Shown here: piece after piece, positions 35,212 to 44,567 of the stretch | Position numbering within the stretch: the stretch's first letter is position 1 | Layout: every line of letters starts with the position of its first letter | Assembly: GCF_900454495.1 (NCBI RefSeq) | Contig: NZ_UGSI01000001.1 | Coordinates: 1,426,001 to 1,490,000, forward strand | Length of the DNA stretch: 64,000 nucleotides | Direction: 5' to 3' | DNA from: Paenibacillus macerans | Lineage (GTDB): Bacteria > Bacillota > Bacilli > Paenibacillales > Paenibacillaceae | Notes under the pieces: model-generated | What the model saw: the letters and a program-made list of their open reading frames with translations, nothing else | Database searches by the model: none | Told to the model about the DNA's origin: nothing | Program-made: the position numbers and the translations under genes

Positions 35212-35241
35212 ATCCCGGCAGCCTCTCTGCCGGGATTTTTG
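35212..35241 (+). terminator. Intrinsic terminator of the NlpC/P60 gene
   Basis: ATCCCGGCAG and CTGCCGGGAT form a 10-bp perfect stem, then TTTT. Confidence 0.92.
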
Positions 35242-35246
35242 TCTTT

Positions 35247-35924
35247 TCATTGCAGCATATATCCCGTTCCGCGCACCGTGTGCAGCAATTTTTGCGTTTG
35301 CCCGCGGTCGATTTTTTTGCGCAAATGACGTATATACACATCGACTACGTTCGTCCCGGCGGCGAAATCGTAACCCCATACCTGCTGCAAAATCATCTCC
35401 CGGCCGCATACCTTGCCTGCCCGTTTTAACAAAAACAGCAGCAAATCAAACTCCTTCGGCGTCAGCTTAACCTCTTCGTCCCCGCGATACACTTTGCGGC
35501 TTTTTAGCTCCATCCGCAAATCCCCATAGCTTAGCTCAGTAAGCGAACCGTCCCCGATCCGTTTAAACATCGCGATCAGATGACCGGCCCGGGCATACAG
35601 CTCGGCGATCGGGACGTCGATACTTACGACGTCGTTTGCGCCGGCCGCAAACCCGCTCACGACTTCATCCGTGTTCCATTCGCGCAATAGAAGGATGAGC
35701 GGGTAGGCGGCAAACCGGCCAACCTGCTGCAAAATTTCCCCCGCGGATAGATCCGGCAAATCCGTTCCCAGCAGCACCAGGTCCGGAAACTCGTCTTCGA
35801 GATAACGGACCGTCTCTTTTCCGTTACGATGCTGTGCGACTTCATACCCCGCCTCTTCCAGCCCAAGTCTTAACCGTTCCCCCGCGGAAGGATCCGCCAA
35901 GGCCAACAGCACCTTCCTTTTCAT
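35247..35924 (-). CDS. OmpR-family regulator with a degenerate receiver domain
   Basis: The C-terminal winged helix is intact (LTPKEFDLLLFLLKRAG, VDVYIRHLRKKID, TVRGTGYML). The receiver has lost its phosphorylation pocket: the acceptor Asp is Gly (LVLLGTDLPD instead of LVLLDxxLP), the acidic pair is reduced (ALADPSAG), and the conserved Lys of KP is missing (IDVPIAEL). No kinase gene is adjacent. It probably works without phosphorylation or through another signal, as known for atypical OmpR regulators. The start MKRKVLL at 35924 follows GGGGCG. Confidence 0.9.
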   Translation of the reverse strand: MKRKVLLALADPSAGERLRLGLEEAGYEVAQHRNGKETVRYLEDEFPDLVLLGTDLPDLSAGEILQQVGRFAAYPLILLLREWNTDEVVSGFAAGANDVVSIDVPIAELYARAGHLIAMFKRIGDGSLTELSYGDLRMELKSRKVYRGDEEVKLTPKEFDLLLFLLKRAGKVCGREMILQQVWGYDFAAGTNVVDVYIRHLRKKIDRGQTQKLLHTVRGTGYMLQ

Positions 35925-36039
35925 TTTCGCCCCAACCACCTTGCCTGCAAATGCCAATCCTATTTAATAAGATGATCAATCTTCGCAAAAACCATTCCAA
36001 AGGCCTTTGGGGGTTGGGGCTTTTGCCGTTCTTCGGACT

Positions 36040-37095
36040 TTACCCCAAAAAGCGGTCATAGATTCCTTTGGCTTCCACCGGATCTTTCGTGCCGTGAATC
36101 AGGGCCCGTCCGTCCTCAAACAAAACCAGACGCCGTTCTCCGATCGTGTAGGACAGCAGAAACGGATTCACTTCCACTTTGCCTTCATTTAACCGGCTAA
36201 GCGTTGCCGCCATATCAGGCAGGTTCAACCGGCGCTTTTGGGCCGGACGGATCTGAACCGTATCCCTGCCGCAGAGCACTTCCGTTTTTCGGTGGCTCGC
36301 CGCGGATAAGTACGGAAAGCCGGGGTGCGCACCGCAGGAAGGACAGTCTTCCCGTTTGGCGGAAGCCACCTTAATGGAAGCTTGTTCGTTGCGCCACAAA
36401 TCAAAGGTCAACAGCGTTCCGCGCAGCGCTTCCGGATGCCCGGTCAACAGCTTTAACGCCTCCGTTGTCTGATGGGCCACAACCATTTGGACCGCCGAAG
36501 GGATGACGCCGACCGTATCACAGGTTTCGCCGCCCATGGGGATGCTCCCCAGCAAACAGTTCAAGCAGGGCGTCACTCCCGGCAAAACCGTAAACGTGAT
36601 GCCGTAGCTGCCGACGCAGCCTCCGTAAATCCACGGAATCCGGTACTTTTGCGAAATATCGTTGATCACCATCCGGGTATCGAAATTGTCCGTGGCGTCC
36701 ATAATCAGATGCACCCCGGGGATAAGCGCCTCCAGTTCTTCGGGGCCCACATCCGTCACCAATGCCTCGATCTCAACCGTACTGTTGATCGCCTTTAGCC
36801 GCTCGCTCGCCGCGACCGCTTTCGGCACTCTTCCGGCGGCATCCGCTTCCGAAAACAGCTGCTGCCGCTGCAAATTGCTCCATTCGACATAATCGCGGTC
36901 CGCGATAACGACATGCCCCGCACCAGACCTGGTGAGCGACTCGGCGATCCCGGTTCCGAGCGCTCCCGCGCCGATGATCAGCACCTTCGCTTTCCCCAGC
37001 ATATTTTGGCCATCGGCGCCGATCGGAGCAAAAAGCTTTTGCCGCGAATAGCGATCGACTTTATCCCCCGGTACTGCGGTATCCTCTAACTTCAT
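36040..37095 (-). CDS. MoeB/ThiF-family adenylyltransferase
   Basis: The 351-residue E1-like enzyme has the nucleotide-binding loop (VLIIGAGALGTGIAESL), R-finger region (SNLQRQQLF), DATDNFDTRMVIND, zinc-binding Cys pairs (CLNC and CPSC) and the catalytic Cys in GETCDTVGV. It adenylates the C-terminal Gly-Gly of a MoaD or ThiS sulfur carrier. A C-terminal extension of about 90 residues is not a rhodanese (no active Cys loop) but resembles the small tail of Bacillales MoeB proteins. No moa or thi genes lie beside it, so MoeB versus ThiF cannot be settled. Confidence 0.88.
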   Translation of the reverse strand: MKLEDTAVPGDKVDRYSRQKLFAPIGADGQNMLGKAKVLIIGAGALGTGIAESLTRSGAGHVVIADRDYVEWSNLQRQQLFSEADAAGRVPKAVAASERLKAINSTVEIEALVTDVGPEELEALIPGVHLIMDATDNFDTRMVINDISQKYRIPWIYGGCVGSYGITFTVLPGVTPCLNCLLGSIPMGGETCDTVGVIPSAVQMVVAHQTTEALKLLTGHPEALRGTLLTFDLWRNEQASIKVASAKREDCPSCGAHPGFPYLSAASHRKTEVLCGRDTVQIRPAQKRRLNLPDMAATLSRLNEGKVEVNPFLLSYTIGERRLVLFEDGRALIHGTKDPVEAKGIYDRFLG

Positions 37096-37160
37096 GAAGG
37101 TATCCTCCCCATAATCCGCCTGGATGTGTATATAGCTAATTTTATCATCTAGGCTGCGGA

Positions 37161-37198
37161 TTGTAACTTAGGGAATCCACCCACTTAGGGAGTTACAA
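37161..37198. repeat. Small inverted plus direct repeat at the end of the Tad-like locus
   Basis: TTGTAAC (37161-37167) and GTTACAA (37192-37198) are inverted; two direct copies of CTTAGGGA (37167-37174, 37184-37191) lie between them. It overlaps the 3' end of the last gene of the locus and may act as a weak RNA hairpin; no U tract follows. Confidence 0.4.
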
Positions 37199-38195
37199 CC
37201 CCCGATCTGAAGCATTTCGCCTGAAAATATCCGCTTGCCGCCGCCGCCCGCTCTCCGGGAAACACCTCGCTAACCTCATAATCGGCACTGCTCGCTTCCG
37301 GACAAGTGTCCCGGAAATAATACTTAAGCCCGTTTCTCCTATTCACTCCGCCAAGTACGGCATCGCTTCTCACCAGGCGTCCGCCGCCCAACGCATAATT
37401 GTTGTAGTAGCGGTCGCCGATCGGTATGCCTTGCAAAAACACAAGCACCCCAACGTCGTCCAGCGTATTGCTCCATTCCTCCTGTGAAATGACCGGCAGC
37501 GTGAACGTATAATGAACGCCCTTCTTTAGGGCAAACTCATTATGTCTATGGATTACCTTTGCCAGATCCTCCTCGATACTGTGCACAATGGCCGTGCGCC
37601 GCACCTGATCAAACCGTTCATCGTCTTGAAGAAGCGGAATCGTAAGCTCCGATTTCAGTTCGGTTTGCAGTCCGTCCTCCCACTCATCCAAACCGGAGTC
37701 GTGTGCTGTTATATGCCGGTCCAGTGTAAAGGAGACATAATTGCCGAAGGCATCCGCGTATGCGTAAGGCTTCTTGAGGCTCCATCGGTGCGTCATCTCG
37801 GGACTGCCGTCCGCATCGGCAGACTCCGCCGCCGCATAAATCGAGTATCCGTCATAATCTATAACGACGATGGCAGGTATGTATACCAGCAAAGCCTGCT
37901 GGGCCAGCGGGTCATCCGTCACCCCAAAATGAATGTACAAGCTTTGCAGCAGCACGGAAAGAGCGCGGTCTTTATCGGCGCGCATCCATTTTTGCGAACC
38001 GTACCCGCTTTCGTATCGTTGGAGCTCGTTGAGGTTCAGCGCGCTGCCGCCATCTTGGGCGGCCGTTCTCAGCGCCGTCGTATACCGCGTTTCGAGCATG
38101 TTCGTCTCGCGGATATTTTCGGCATGCAAGCTGCCGAGCCAAAGGAACGGGCTGACGATAAGCACAAACACGACCGCCCAATCAGTAATCTTCAT
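37185..38195 (-). CDS. Tad-like locus: single-pass membrane protein, pseudopilin-like (336 aa)
   Basis: One membrane segment (about 5-24) leads a 310-residue extracytoplasmic domain. Residues 24-50 (NIRETNMLETRYTTALRTAA) are a long helix after the membrane, as in TadE/pseudopilin proteins. Two late Cys (DTCPE and AKCFR) could form a disulfide. No enzyme motif is seen. It overlaps the previous gene by 14 bp and is the last gene of the locus. Its size suggests a tip or adhesin-like minor subunit, by inference only. Confidence 0.7.
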   Translation of the reverse strand: MKITDWAVVFVLIVSPFLWLGSLHAENIRETNMLETRYTTALRTAAQDGGSALNLNELQRYESGYGSQKWMRADKDRALSVLLQSLYIHFGVTDDPLAQQALLVYIPAIVVIDYDGYSIYAAAESADADGSPEMTHRWSLKKPYAYADAFGNYVSFTLDRHITAHDSGLDEWEDGLQTELKSELTIPLLQDDERFDQVRRTAIVHSIEEDLAKVIHRHNEFALKKGVHYTFTLPVISQEEWSNTLDDVGVLVFLQGIPIGDRYYNNYALGGGRLVRSDAVLGGVNRRNGLKYYFRDTCPEASSADYEVSEVFPGERAAAASGYFQAKCFRSGVVTP

Positions 38196-38736
38196 TTAAT
38201 ACCATTCCTCCGTAGGACAACACATCTTTGTAACCCGCTGCCGTCCCGGTTCCATATAAAAATTCGGAGAGCACGTCATACGGCGAACGGGACCGGGCCT
38301 TTACGGTAACGCTGAAAAAATCTCCCGCCTGCAGCGTGTACTTCACTTGCTCTTCGCCGGCTGCCGCCCGGTTCTCGCTAAACAGAACGCCTAGGATATC
38401 TTCGGTGTAATAGGCGTCGTAAACGACGCTAAACCGGTCTTGAAACGTGTCCGGATCGGCCGGATCGCCGTATTCGGGGTGATATTTTTTGTGCCGGTGT
38501 TCAAGCTCAATATCGTAAAGATTTCCTTTGGCTTCCAGGCTGCGGGTAAATTGCTCGTACATCACCGGTGAGATATACCCTTTCGTACGAACCGCATCGG
38601 CAAACTCGGTCAAGGCGTGATAAGCCGACATATAGCGGATATCCGCTTCCCTTTGCGCCGTTTGAACGGCCGGAAACAAGTACAGCAGCAATACGGCGAG
38701 CAGCGCGGACGCGATTTTGGACAAAGCGTTGGTCAT
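38182..38736 (-). CDS. Tad-like locus: single-pass membrane protein, pseudopilin-like (184 aa)
   Basis: A short N-terminus is followed by a hydrophobic helix (8-27, ASALLAVLLLYLFPAVQTA) running into an amphipathic helix (READIRYMSAYHALTEFADA), the architecture of TadE-type pseudopilins. The remainder is a soluble domain with Tyr-rich segments. GAGGGGACG precedes the ATG. No function can be assigned beyond membership of the locus. Confidence 0.7.
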   Translation of the reverse strand: MTNALSKIASALLAVLLLYLFPAVQTAQREADIRYMSAYHALTEFADAVRTKGYISPVMYEQFTRSLEAKGNLYDIELEHRHKKYHPEYGDPADPDTFQDRFSVVYDAYYTEDILGVLFSENRAAAGEEQVKYTLQAGDFFSVTVKARSRSPYDVLSEFLYGTGTAAGYKDVLSYGGMVLNEDY

Positions 38737-38749
38737 ATTGAACGTCCCC

Positions 38750-39214
38750 TCATTTTTTCGTGAAAACCAGCTTCAACAACCGGCTGCCGGCATCGTATTC
38801 ACGCCGGGTTTCGTATTGCCCCTGCAGGTCAATCAAAGCCAGCGCCTCCCTGCGCCTTTGTTCCATAACCTCGGCCGGTTCATCACCGGTCAAAACCGCA
38901 AACCGCCGGCCCTCCACCTCGACCGGTACGCCGAGCTCAACCCATAGCTGCAGGCCGAAGAGCAAGCTGAGTCCGGAGTATGCTTCCGCCCGGTCCGGCA
39001 CGGCAACGGCAACATCGGACGGAACAGCCAACGTCCCCGCAAGCGCACCGTCCGCTAAAGAAAACACATTCCGCTCCTGAACATGGGTTTGCGCCGCCAG
39101 CTGCTCCAGCGCCAAATCCTGCCGCTCCGCAAAACTTAACGTGATAAAGGCCGCGGCCAGGCTAAACGATACGGAAAGAAGCAGCCAAAGTATGCTTTTC
39201 AGCTGACTCATCAT
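38750..39214 (-). CDS. Tad-like locus: single-pass membrane protein (154 aa)
   Basis: Membrane segment 7-28 (ILWLLLSVSFSLAAAFITLS), then a helix and a mixed soluble domain of about 110 residues facing outward. Two ATG codons are adjacent at the start; the ribosome-binding site is weak, fitting coupled translation from the gene 19 bp upstream. No known family is recognised. Confidence 0.68.
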   Translation of the reverse strand: MMSQLKSILWLLLSVSFSLAAAFITLSFAERQDLALEQLAAQTHVQERNVFSLADGALAGTLAVPSDVAVAVPDRAEAYSGLSLLFGLQLWVELGVPVEVEGRRFAVLTGDEPAEVMEQRRREALALIDLQGQYETRREYDAGSRLLKLVFTKK

Positions 39215-39232
39215 CTGTCCGTCCGGCCCGAC

Positions 39233-39721
39233 TCAACGATTTACCGTCGTTTGCGTAAATATAAGGCCGCGTACGACATTGGAGTTATCCTTGACGACCT
39301 GAGCCTTAAATTTCCCGCTGGGGTTTACGTATTCATCCAGCTTTTCATTCCATGAATCGCTGATGTCCGCACTGCTTTTGCCTGTAACCGTACCGTAATC
39401 CCTCGATGAAGACGCACCGATGTTCAAAATGTATCCGTACCATTCCCCAACGCTGTTCTTCCCGGTTTTTACCTGAATGCCGAACTGGTCGCGATCCTGG
39501 AATTTCCGCAGCGCGTTTGTCACCTGCGAACCGCTGATCGTCGTATCGTCGTACACCGTAAAAGAAGCCTGGGACAACTCCGTCTGAATGTCGGAAAAAT
39601 TGTTCTGCGCGGTTTTTGTCGCCTCCTGGGCGGAAACGAACAAAATGACCACAATCGTAATCAAAGCGATCGTCAAGAAAATACCGGCAGCCACCTTTAG
39701 AGCGGATGAAGCGTTATTCAT
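39233..39721 (-). CDS. Tad-like locus: pilin-like single-pass protein (162 aa)
   Basis: A short, weakly charged N-terminus (MNNASSALK) leads directly into a hydrophobic helix (10-30, VAAGIFLTIALITIVVILFV) and then an extracellular domain of 130 residues rich in Ser, Thr and Asn. This is the plan of an Flp or archaeal-type pilin, and it is the best candidate for the main subunit of the locus. AAGGAGG lies 9 bp before ATG 39721. No prepilin peptidase cleavage motif of the classic G-F type is evident. Confidence 0.72.
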   Translation of the reverse strand: MNNASSALKVAAGIFLTIALITIVVILFVSAQEATKTAQNNFSDIQTELSQASFTVYDDTTISGSQVTNALRKFQDRDQFGIQVKTGKNSVGEWYGYILNIGASSSRDYGTVTGKSSADISDSWNEKLDEYVNPSGKFKAQVVKDNSNVVRGLIFTQTTVNR

Positions 39722-39743
39722 AGGTACAGTCCTCCTTGGTTCA

Positions 39744-41831
39744 TCATAATTTTTGGATTTGTTCAAAATACAAGCCCATTTGCTGAAAGCTCATCCAAAT
39801 GAGCGGAAATACCAGGTACGCAAACACAAGCGAATACATGGGCGCAAACCCGATCATCCGGCCGAATCCGGCCTTTACATCAATCGACTTCTCGTAATCG
39901 AGCCGCCGCTGTTCAAAATGATAGGACATCTCGCTGTCCAAATCGTCAAACGCATCGGCTATCGTGATTTTTTCCGAAGCCAGCAGCAGCTTGTCCGCAA
40001 GCCGCCGGAATTCGTCCAGCACCACCTCCCGTTTCAGCTCCTCCAAAGCGGCTTCGGCCCCGTGGCCGTAATCCAGCAAGCATTTTTGCAGCGGTGTCCT
40101 GAAAATGACGGCATAGGAAGCCAGCCATTCCAAAATTTCCTCCACCGAAATTCGCTCCAGCTCCCGCAATATGGCGATCATCGTCTGGAATTGATAAACC
40201 TCGTGCCTCATGTCCATCAGGCGCATGCTGCGCTGAAACATCAGCGACCAGAGGGGAAAATAATATCCGGCCCCCCCGGCCAGAAGCGCAAGCAGCAGCT
40301 CCCACCATTTCAGGTACTCATCGTTCCAGCGCTGAAGCTTGCCCTGAATCCGCTGAGCGGCAGCGGAAATGTCTTCGCGGGTTGGGGCCGTACGCCCGCT
40401 GCCCATCAGCGACGCAGCCGATTCGGCAACTTCATCAACCTTCGCATCGCCGGCCATGCCAAGCTGTTTCATCACCCGGGCGTCCAGTTCGGCTTGAACG
40501 CGGGCCTCGGCCGTCTCTTCCTTCGTAAGCGAGCCAAAAAACACCGCTCCGGCCGGAGGCTCCAGCAAAATGTATTGCCGGGACAAATGATGAAGCGTAA
40601 AAACGGCAACCAGCGTAACCAACAAACCGCTGACAAATAAAGCGACGCGCCTTATCTGAAACAGCTCCACAGGCAGCGTATGGTTCGTATCCTTCAGCAG
40701 CCGGGCAAGCTTGTGGTAAGCCTCCGTGGCAGGGCGCGGCACAAACCGGCGGCCCAGCGTTCCAAGTCCGCGCACCTTTAACAAACGAGCTTCCCAGGGA
40801 ACTTTAGCCTGCCCGGCGCGGTATGCCGTCTCTTCCTCGCTTTTCAACTTTTGCAGCAGCAGGTAAGAAAGCAGGATGATCAGAAACAGGCCGATTTTGA
40901 TCACCATCCCCGCTTTGCTTAAATAGAACTGGTCCATCAGCGGGAAATGGCTTCTCGCCCATACCTCCACAGGTTTCGTAAAGAAAACCGGCGTCAGGGC
41001 AATCACATGCAGCCCTTTCAACAAATAATCCAGCCGGTTTTTACGGATCAGCTCCAGTTGAATTTCCCCGGTAAGGCTGGTTATCCCCCGCAAATACAAA
41101 GAGCCCTGCGCACGTTTGCGATCCCCGTATTCGAGCACCAGCCTGGAGATGCCGGCAAAAGCTTTCAGGAAGCGGCTTGGCGCCGTTTCGTAGTATTTCT
41201 CCAGCGCTTCGTCCGGGTTTGCGTCCGTCAGCGCCTCGCCGATCATATGCGCGTGAATTCCGATCTCCCGTCCGGTGGTTTCCCCCGCCTCCTCGATCGC
41301 GTCGGCGACCATGCCGTGCCGGTGGTAAGCATGGCGGACAGCGGCAAAGAAATCGAGCATCTGTTCGAGCAGCCTGGTCTCCTGCCTGTTTACGTACCCG
41401 TCGAGCAGCACGCCTTGAATAACCGTCCCGGCGATCAGCAGCGACAACACGAAAATCCAGTTCGGATTTAATGCTGCCAGAACTCCAACGACGGCCACAT
41501 ACGCGCCTGCGGAGAAATAAGCGAATTTCATCGTTTCGCGCCGGAGTTCAAACTCGTCTAACCGGTGGACCGGAGCCAGCCGTTTGCGGATTTTCAAAGC
41601 ATAATGCCTAAGCGGCGCAAGCTTCATCCAAAGCGCATAAGATCTCATCGCAAAGGCGGAAAAGGTCCGGTTCAAGCTGTCCCTCGCTCCCCGGCCAGCC
41701 CTTTCGGCTGCGCCCTCCTCAAACCCCAGCGCCTCCTCGCGCGAGCCGATTAAGCGGCCGGCCGCATACAACAGGCTGAAACCGATCAGCGATATTCCCA
41801 TCACCGCGATAAGCGCCGATTTAAGCTCCAA
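39744..41831 (-). CDS. Tad-like locus: TadB/TadC-like fused inner-membrane platform protein
   Basis: The 695-residue protein has two halves, each with membrane segments and a cytoplasmic helical domain. The first half has segments near residues 1-22, 98-118 and 122-142; further segments lie in the middle (VIKIGLFLIILLSYLLL and ALFVSGLLVTLVAVFTL) and at the C-terminus (MYSLVFAYLVFPLIWMSF). The C-terminal half (ILRELERISVEEILEWL and the MIGFAP region) resembles the T2SSF domain of TadC. The arrangement suggests TadB and TadC joined. TTG 41831 is used because GGGGGGAG lies 5 bp ahead, inside the end of the ATPase gene. Confidence 0.72.
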   Translation of the reverse strand: MELKSALIAVMGISLIGFSLLYAAGRLIGSREEALGFEEGAAERAGRGARDSLNRTFSAFAMRSYALWMKLAPLRHYALKIRKRLAPVHRLDEFELRRETMKFAYFSAGAYVAVVGVLAALNPNWIFVLSLLIAGTVIQGVLLDGYVNRQETRLLEQMLDFFAAVRHAYHRHGMVADAIEEAGETTGREIGIHAHMIGEALTDANPDEALEKYYETAPSRFLKAFAGISRLVLEYGDRKRAQGSLYLRGITSLTGEIQLELIRKNRLDYLLKGLHVIALTPVFFTKPVEVWARSHFPLMDQFYLSKAGMVIKIGLFLIILLSYLLLQKLKSEEETAYRAGQAKVPWEARLLKVRGLGTLGRRFVPRPATEAYHKLARLLKDTNHTLPVELFQIRRVALFVSGLLVTLVAVFTLHHLSRQYILLEPPAGAVFFGSLTKEETAEARVQAELDARVMKQLGMAGDAKVDEVAESAASLMGSGRTAPTREDISAAAQRIQGKLQRWNDEYLKWWELLLALLAGGAGYYFPLWSLMFQRSMRLMDMRHEVYQFQTMIAILRELERISVEEILEWLASYAVIFRTPLQKCLLDYGHGAEAALEELKREVVLDEFRRLADKLLLASEKITIADAFDDLDSEMSYHFEQRRLDYEKSIDVKAGFGRMIGFAPMYSLVFAYLVFPLIWMSFQQMGLYFEQIQKL

Positions 41832-43701
41832 TTTTCTCCCCCCAATACGCCTTGGCAAACCGTCCGAACGAAGCCGCGTCCTCCGGCGTCATCTCGCGGA
41901 TCATCGCTTCCCGGCAGCGCTTTGAGATCGGCTGCACGGCGACGTAACAACCGTCCCGGTATTCAACGATCACCCGCTCGGAATAACCGCGCCGGTACGG
42001 CATGGCCCCGTAAACCAAGCCACCTCCCGTTTCATCGTTCGCGCCCGGCTCGCCGGCTTCCTTTTCGTCCGGACGGCAGCACTCCGTGATCCGCTCGATA
42101 TAACGCTTCCCGCTCATATCCCTGCGCAGGTGCACATCGAAATCGATCGCCGAGGCGACCTGCAATTCCGCCACGCGTTCATCGCGGAACACTCCGGTTT
42201 TCAGCAAAGAATTCCGCAGCGATTCCATCAGATCGCGGAACGTTTTGGCGTGATGCGTAAACAGGGTGAACAGGCTGGCCACCTGCGCCATCTGCACCAT
42301 CCACGCGGCGACCTCGTCCGTGGCCACCTCGCCCAAAATGTTCACGGTGCCGTCGGTTTTTTTCTGCAGATCAAGCCCCGCCTGGCCGCTGACATAATCC
42401 GTCTCCCGGAAGCTCAAAATGTTTCTGCCCGTATAGATCCTGCGCAAATTCAGCTCAAAAGACATCTCCTGGACGCGCAGCGTATAGGAGGCGTAAATAT
42501 GCTTGACGAGCGCCATCAGCAGCGTCGTTTTGCCCGAGCCCTGCGAACCGGTAATCGCGGTAATGCGGCTTCCTTTCATAAGGAATTTCAGCAGCTCTAT
42601 AGGCAGCGGCGCATTTTCTCCTTGGATAAGCTGCTCCAGCACGGCGTTTTTCACATCGAATTTGCGAACAAAAAACGCCCACGACTCCGCAAACGGCGGT
42701 CTGACCACCACGACCCGCGAACCGTCCTTCATCTCGTTGACTTTATAGCCGTTCGCTTCGGACAGCTGGCCGGGCAAATTAAATTTGTAAATGTTCTGGC
42801 ACACCCGCTTCAGCTCGGCTTCGCTGCCGAACGACAGGAAGGAAAGACGCACGCTTTTGCCTTTGTAAAAAATCCATACGCTGTCCCAGGAACGGGAAAC
42901 TTCTTCCCCATCCTCGTCGGTTCGGCGCAGCGCATCCTTCTCCGCCTCCTGTCCGCCCTCTGCCGGGATCGCCGCCATATGCGCAGGGATGCCGCTGACG
43001 CCGCCGCTCACGCCGTCAATCCGCTGCCCCAGCAGTTCGTCTACGACGGAAAAGCCTTTGTACGCCTGATAAATGCGCTGCACGACGAGATCGAGCTTTT
43101 CCCGGAACGTCAACAAGCGGTATTCACGGTAAAAAATACGGTCCATATCCTCGGCGTTGATCTCATAAACAAACGTCCCTTCTTCCGCTTTGGGAGCTTT
43201 GGGCGCATCCAGGCCGTACTCTTCGATCAACCGGGATAACCCATCGGTTCCGAAGTTCAGCTTATATAGATACAAAACGATGTCGAAGCGGTCCTGAACC
43301 GTCAGCCGGTCCCTGTCCCCAAACGGAATAATCCGGTCGATATTGTCTTCCCCGACCCCGTAGCCGTGGGCCAGTAAATCCTTGATAAAGGATTTCACGT
43401 ACCGTTTGTCCTGCGCATCGCCATATGTACATCCCCGCAGCGCCTTGCGCAGCTCGGCCCGCGCTTTGACCCGGCGGTTCCAGGTCTCTTCGCCCATTCC
43501 CCAATCATTGGCGTGCGAACGGCTAAGCTCGTGCAAGCTGCGCTTCACGTATTCGATCAGCGCGGGAAACGAATAGCGGTCGTCGCCCGCCTTGCTTATT
43601 CCCGGTCCGCCTGCGGCGGCACGCGCCCTCACCCATAGGAAGAGCAGCGCCAGCAGCGAAATCAGGACGATAAGCAGCAGGTTAACGATTTTGTCGTTCA
43701 A
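41821..43701 (-). CDS. Tad-like locus: TadA/CpaF-type secretion ATPase with N-terminal membrane anchor
   Basis: The 626-residue protein has Walker A (TGSQGSGKTTLL, about residue 383), an Asp-box/Walker B region (VNILGEVATDEVAAWM) and a His box (LFTHHAKTFRDLMESL), which place it with VirB11/TadA/CpaF ATPases that power pilus assembly. Unusually, residues 5-24 form a membrane segment (IVNLLLIVLISLLALLFLWV); CpaF and TadA are normally soluble. The start is TTG 43701, 3 bp past the stop of the previous gene, behind GAGGGGGG. A longer frame runs antisense-like through that gene and is rejected. Confidence 0.85.
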   Translation of the reverse strand: MNDKIVNLLLIVLISLLALLFLWVRARAAAGGPGISKAGDDRYSFPALIEYVKRSLHELSRSHANDWGMGEETWNRRVKARAELRKALRGCTYGDAQDKRYVKSFIKDLLAHGYGVGEDNIDRIIPFGDRDRLTVQDRFDIVLYLYKLNFGTDGLSRLIEEYGLDAPKAPKAEEGTFVYEINAEDMDRIFYREYRLLTFREKLDLVVQRIYQAYKGFSVVDELLGQRIDGVSGGVSGIPAHMAAIPAEGGQEAEKDALRRTDEDGEEVSRSWDSVWIFYKGKSVRLSFLSFGSEAELKRVCQNIYKFNLPGQLSEANGYKVNEMKDGSRVVVVRPPFAESWAFFVRKFDVKNAVLEQLIQGENAPLPIELLKFLMKGSRITAITGSQGSGKTTLLMALVKHIYASYTLRVQEMSFELNLRRIYTGRNILSFRETDYVSGQAGLDLQKKTDGTVNILGEVATDEVAAWMVQMAQVASLFTLFTHHAKTFRDLMESLRNSLLKTGVFRDERVAELQVASAIDFDVHLRRDMSGKRYIERITECCRPDEKEAGEPGANDETGGGLVYGAMPYRRGYSERVIVEYRDGCYVAVQPISKRCREAMIREMTPEDAASFGRFAKAYWGEKIGA

Positions 43702-43703
43702 AC

Positions 43704-44567
43704 CTAAGCCCCCCTCTCGCGTGCCGCCTGCCCCGCCGCTTGCCCCGCAAGCTCCAGCAGATTCCGGCTCAAATCCCGGCAGCATGACAGCATGGCTTCC
43801 CGCGAGCCGCCCCGCTTCGGAAGCAGTCTGTACCGGCGAAAAAACGACAGGACGTCCCGATCGTTCCACGCGTCCGCAAACTCGGTGTCGTAAGGGATGC
43901 CGTGGACCGGCAGGTCGCTGCGATAACGGCGTTTCAGATTGGCCAGATTCAAGGCGCAGCCCGGATCGTAAGGGGCCAGGACCACGCACAGTTTGCGCCG
44001 GCCCGCCAACGGTTGATTCGCGAGCGCGGCAAAAAAATCGTCCAACTGCGACCGCCGCTGCTGCAGTACCGCCACCACAATCTCCCCTTCGCTGCCGGCC
44101 GATGCTTCCGGCAGCTCCCGGATTCGCGGGGCGTGCCGCAGCACCAGGTCGTAGCTCTGTTCGGCGGCCATTGCCAATTCCAAGAGCCCCTCCCCTTCGC
44201 CAAACCCGGACGTACCGCGCAAATCGCCGGCCCGAACCCCGGTCGCCAAATCAAGGCGGCCGCGAATGACGGGCAGCGTGTAATCGGAGTAATTCGCCTT
44301 CGTCAGCAGCCCGCTGGCCGACAGGCGAAGCAAAGCATCCGCCCCGTATTCGCTAAGCCGCGTGTCCATAGCGCCGGTGTCTCCCGGTCCGGATTCCGGG
44401 GCATGGCGGCTTCCCGCCCGCAATCCCTCCTCTACGCCGCTGCCATGACGCCCGTCATTTAACAGCAGCACGCGCAGCGGATAATGGAGGCCTACAGTGA
44501 CGGCGCAGGCCGCGGCTACGTTTGCCGCATACCCATGCCCGGGATCCCAAAACATAACCATGCTCAT
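43704..44567 (-). CDS. Tad-like locus: degenerate ParA/MinD (TadZ)-like protein 2
   Basis: The opening (VMFWDPGHGYAANVAAACAV, then LRVLLLNDG) has the strand-loop-helix layout of ParA/MinD/TadZ proteins, but the P-loop Lys and Thr/Ser are missing, so nucleotide binding is doubtful. Later segments (YDLVLRHAPRIRE, VVLAPYDPG) fit the fold. TadZ proteins recruit the pilus ATPase to its site in the cell; such a role here is inference. The ATG overlaps the stop of the upstream gene by 4 bp. AAAGGAG precedes it. Confidence 0.65.
   Translation of the reverse strand: MSMVMFWDPGHGYAANVAAACAVTVGLHYPLRVLLLNDGRHGSGVEEGLRAGSRHAPESGPGDTGAMDTRLSEYGADALLRLSASGLLTKANYSDYTLPVIRGRLDLATGVRAGDLRGTSGFGEGEGLLELAMAAEQSYDLVLRHAPRIRELPEASAGSEGEIVVAVLQQRRSQLDDFFAALANQPLAGRRKLCVVLAPYDPGCALNLANLKRRYRSDLPVHGIPYDTEFADAWNDRDVLSFFRRYRLLPKRGGSREAMLSCCRDLSRNLLELAGQAAGQAARERGA

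Noticed and set aside
43704..43989. A 96-residue N-terminal extension of the CpaF-type ATPase
   Set aside because: The extension lies wholly within the preceding ParA-like gene in another frame and has Arg/Pro-rich content; the TTG at 43701 with GAGGGGGG fits the real start.
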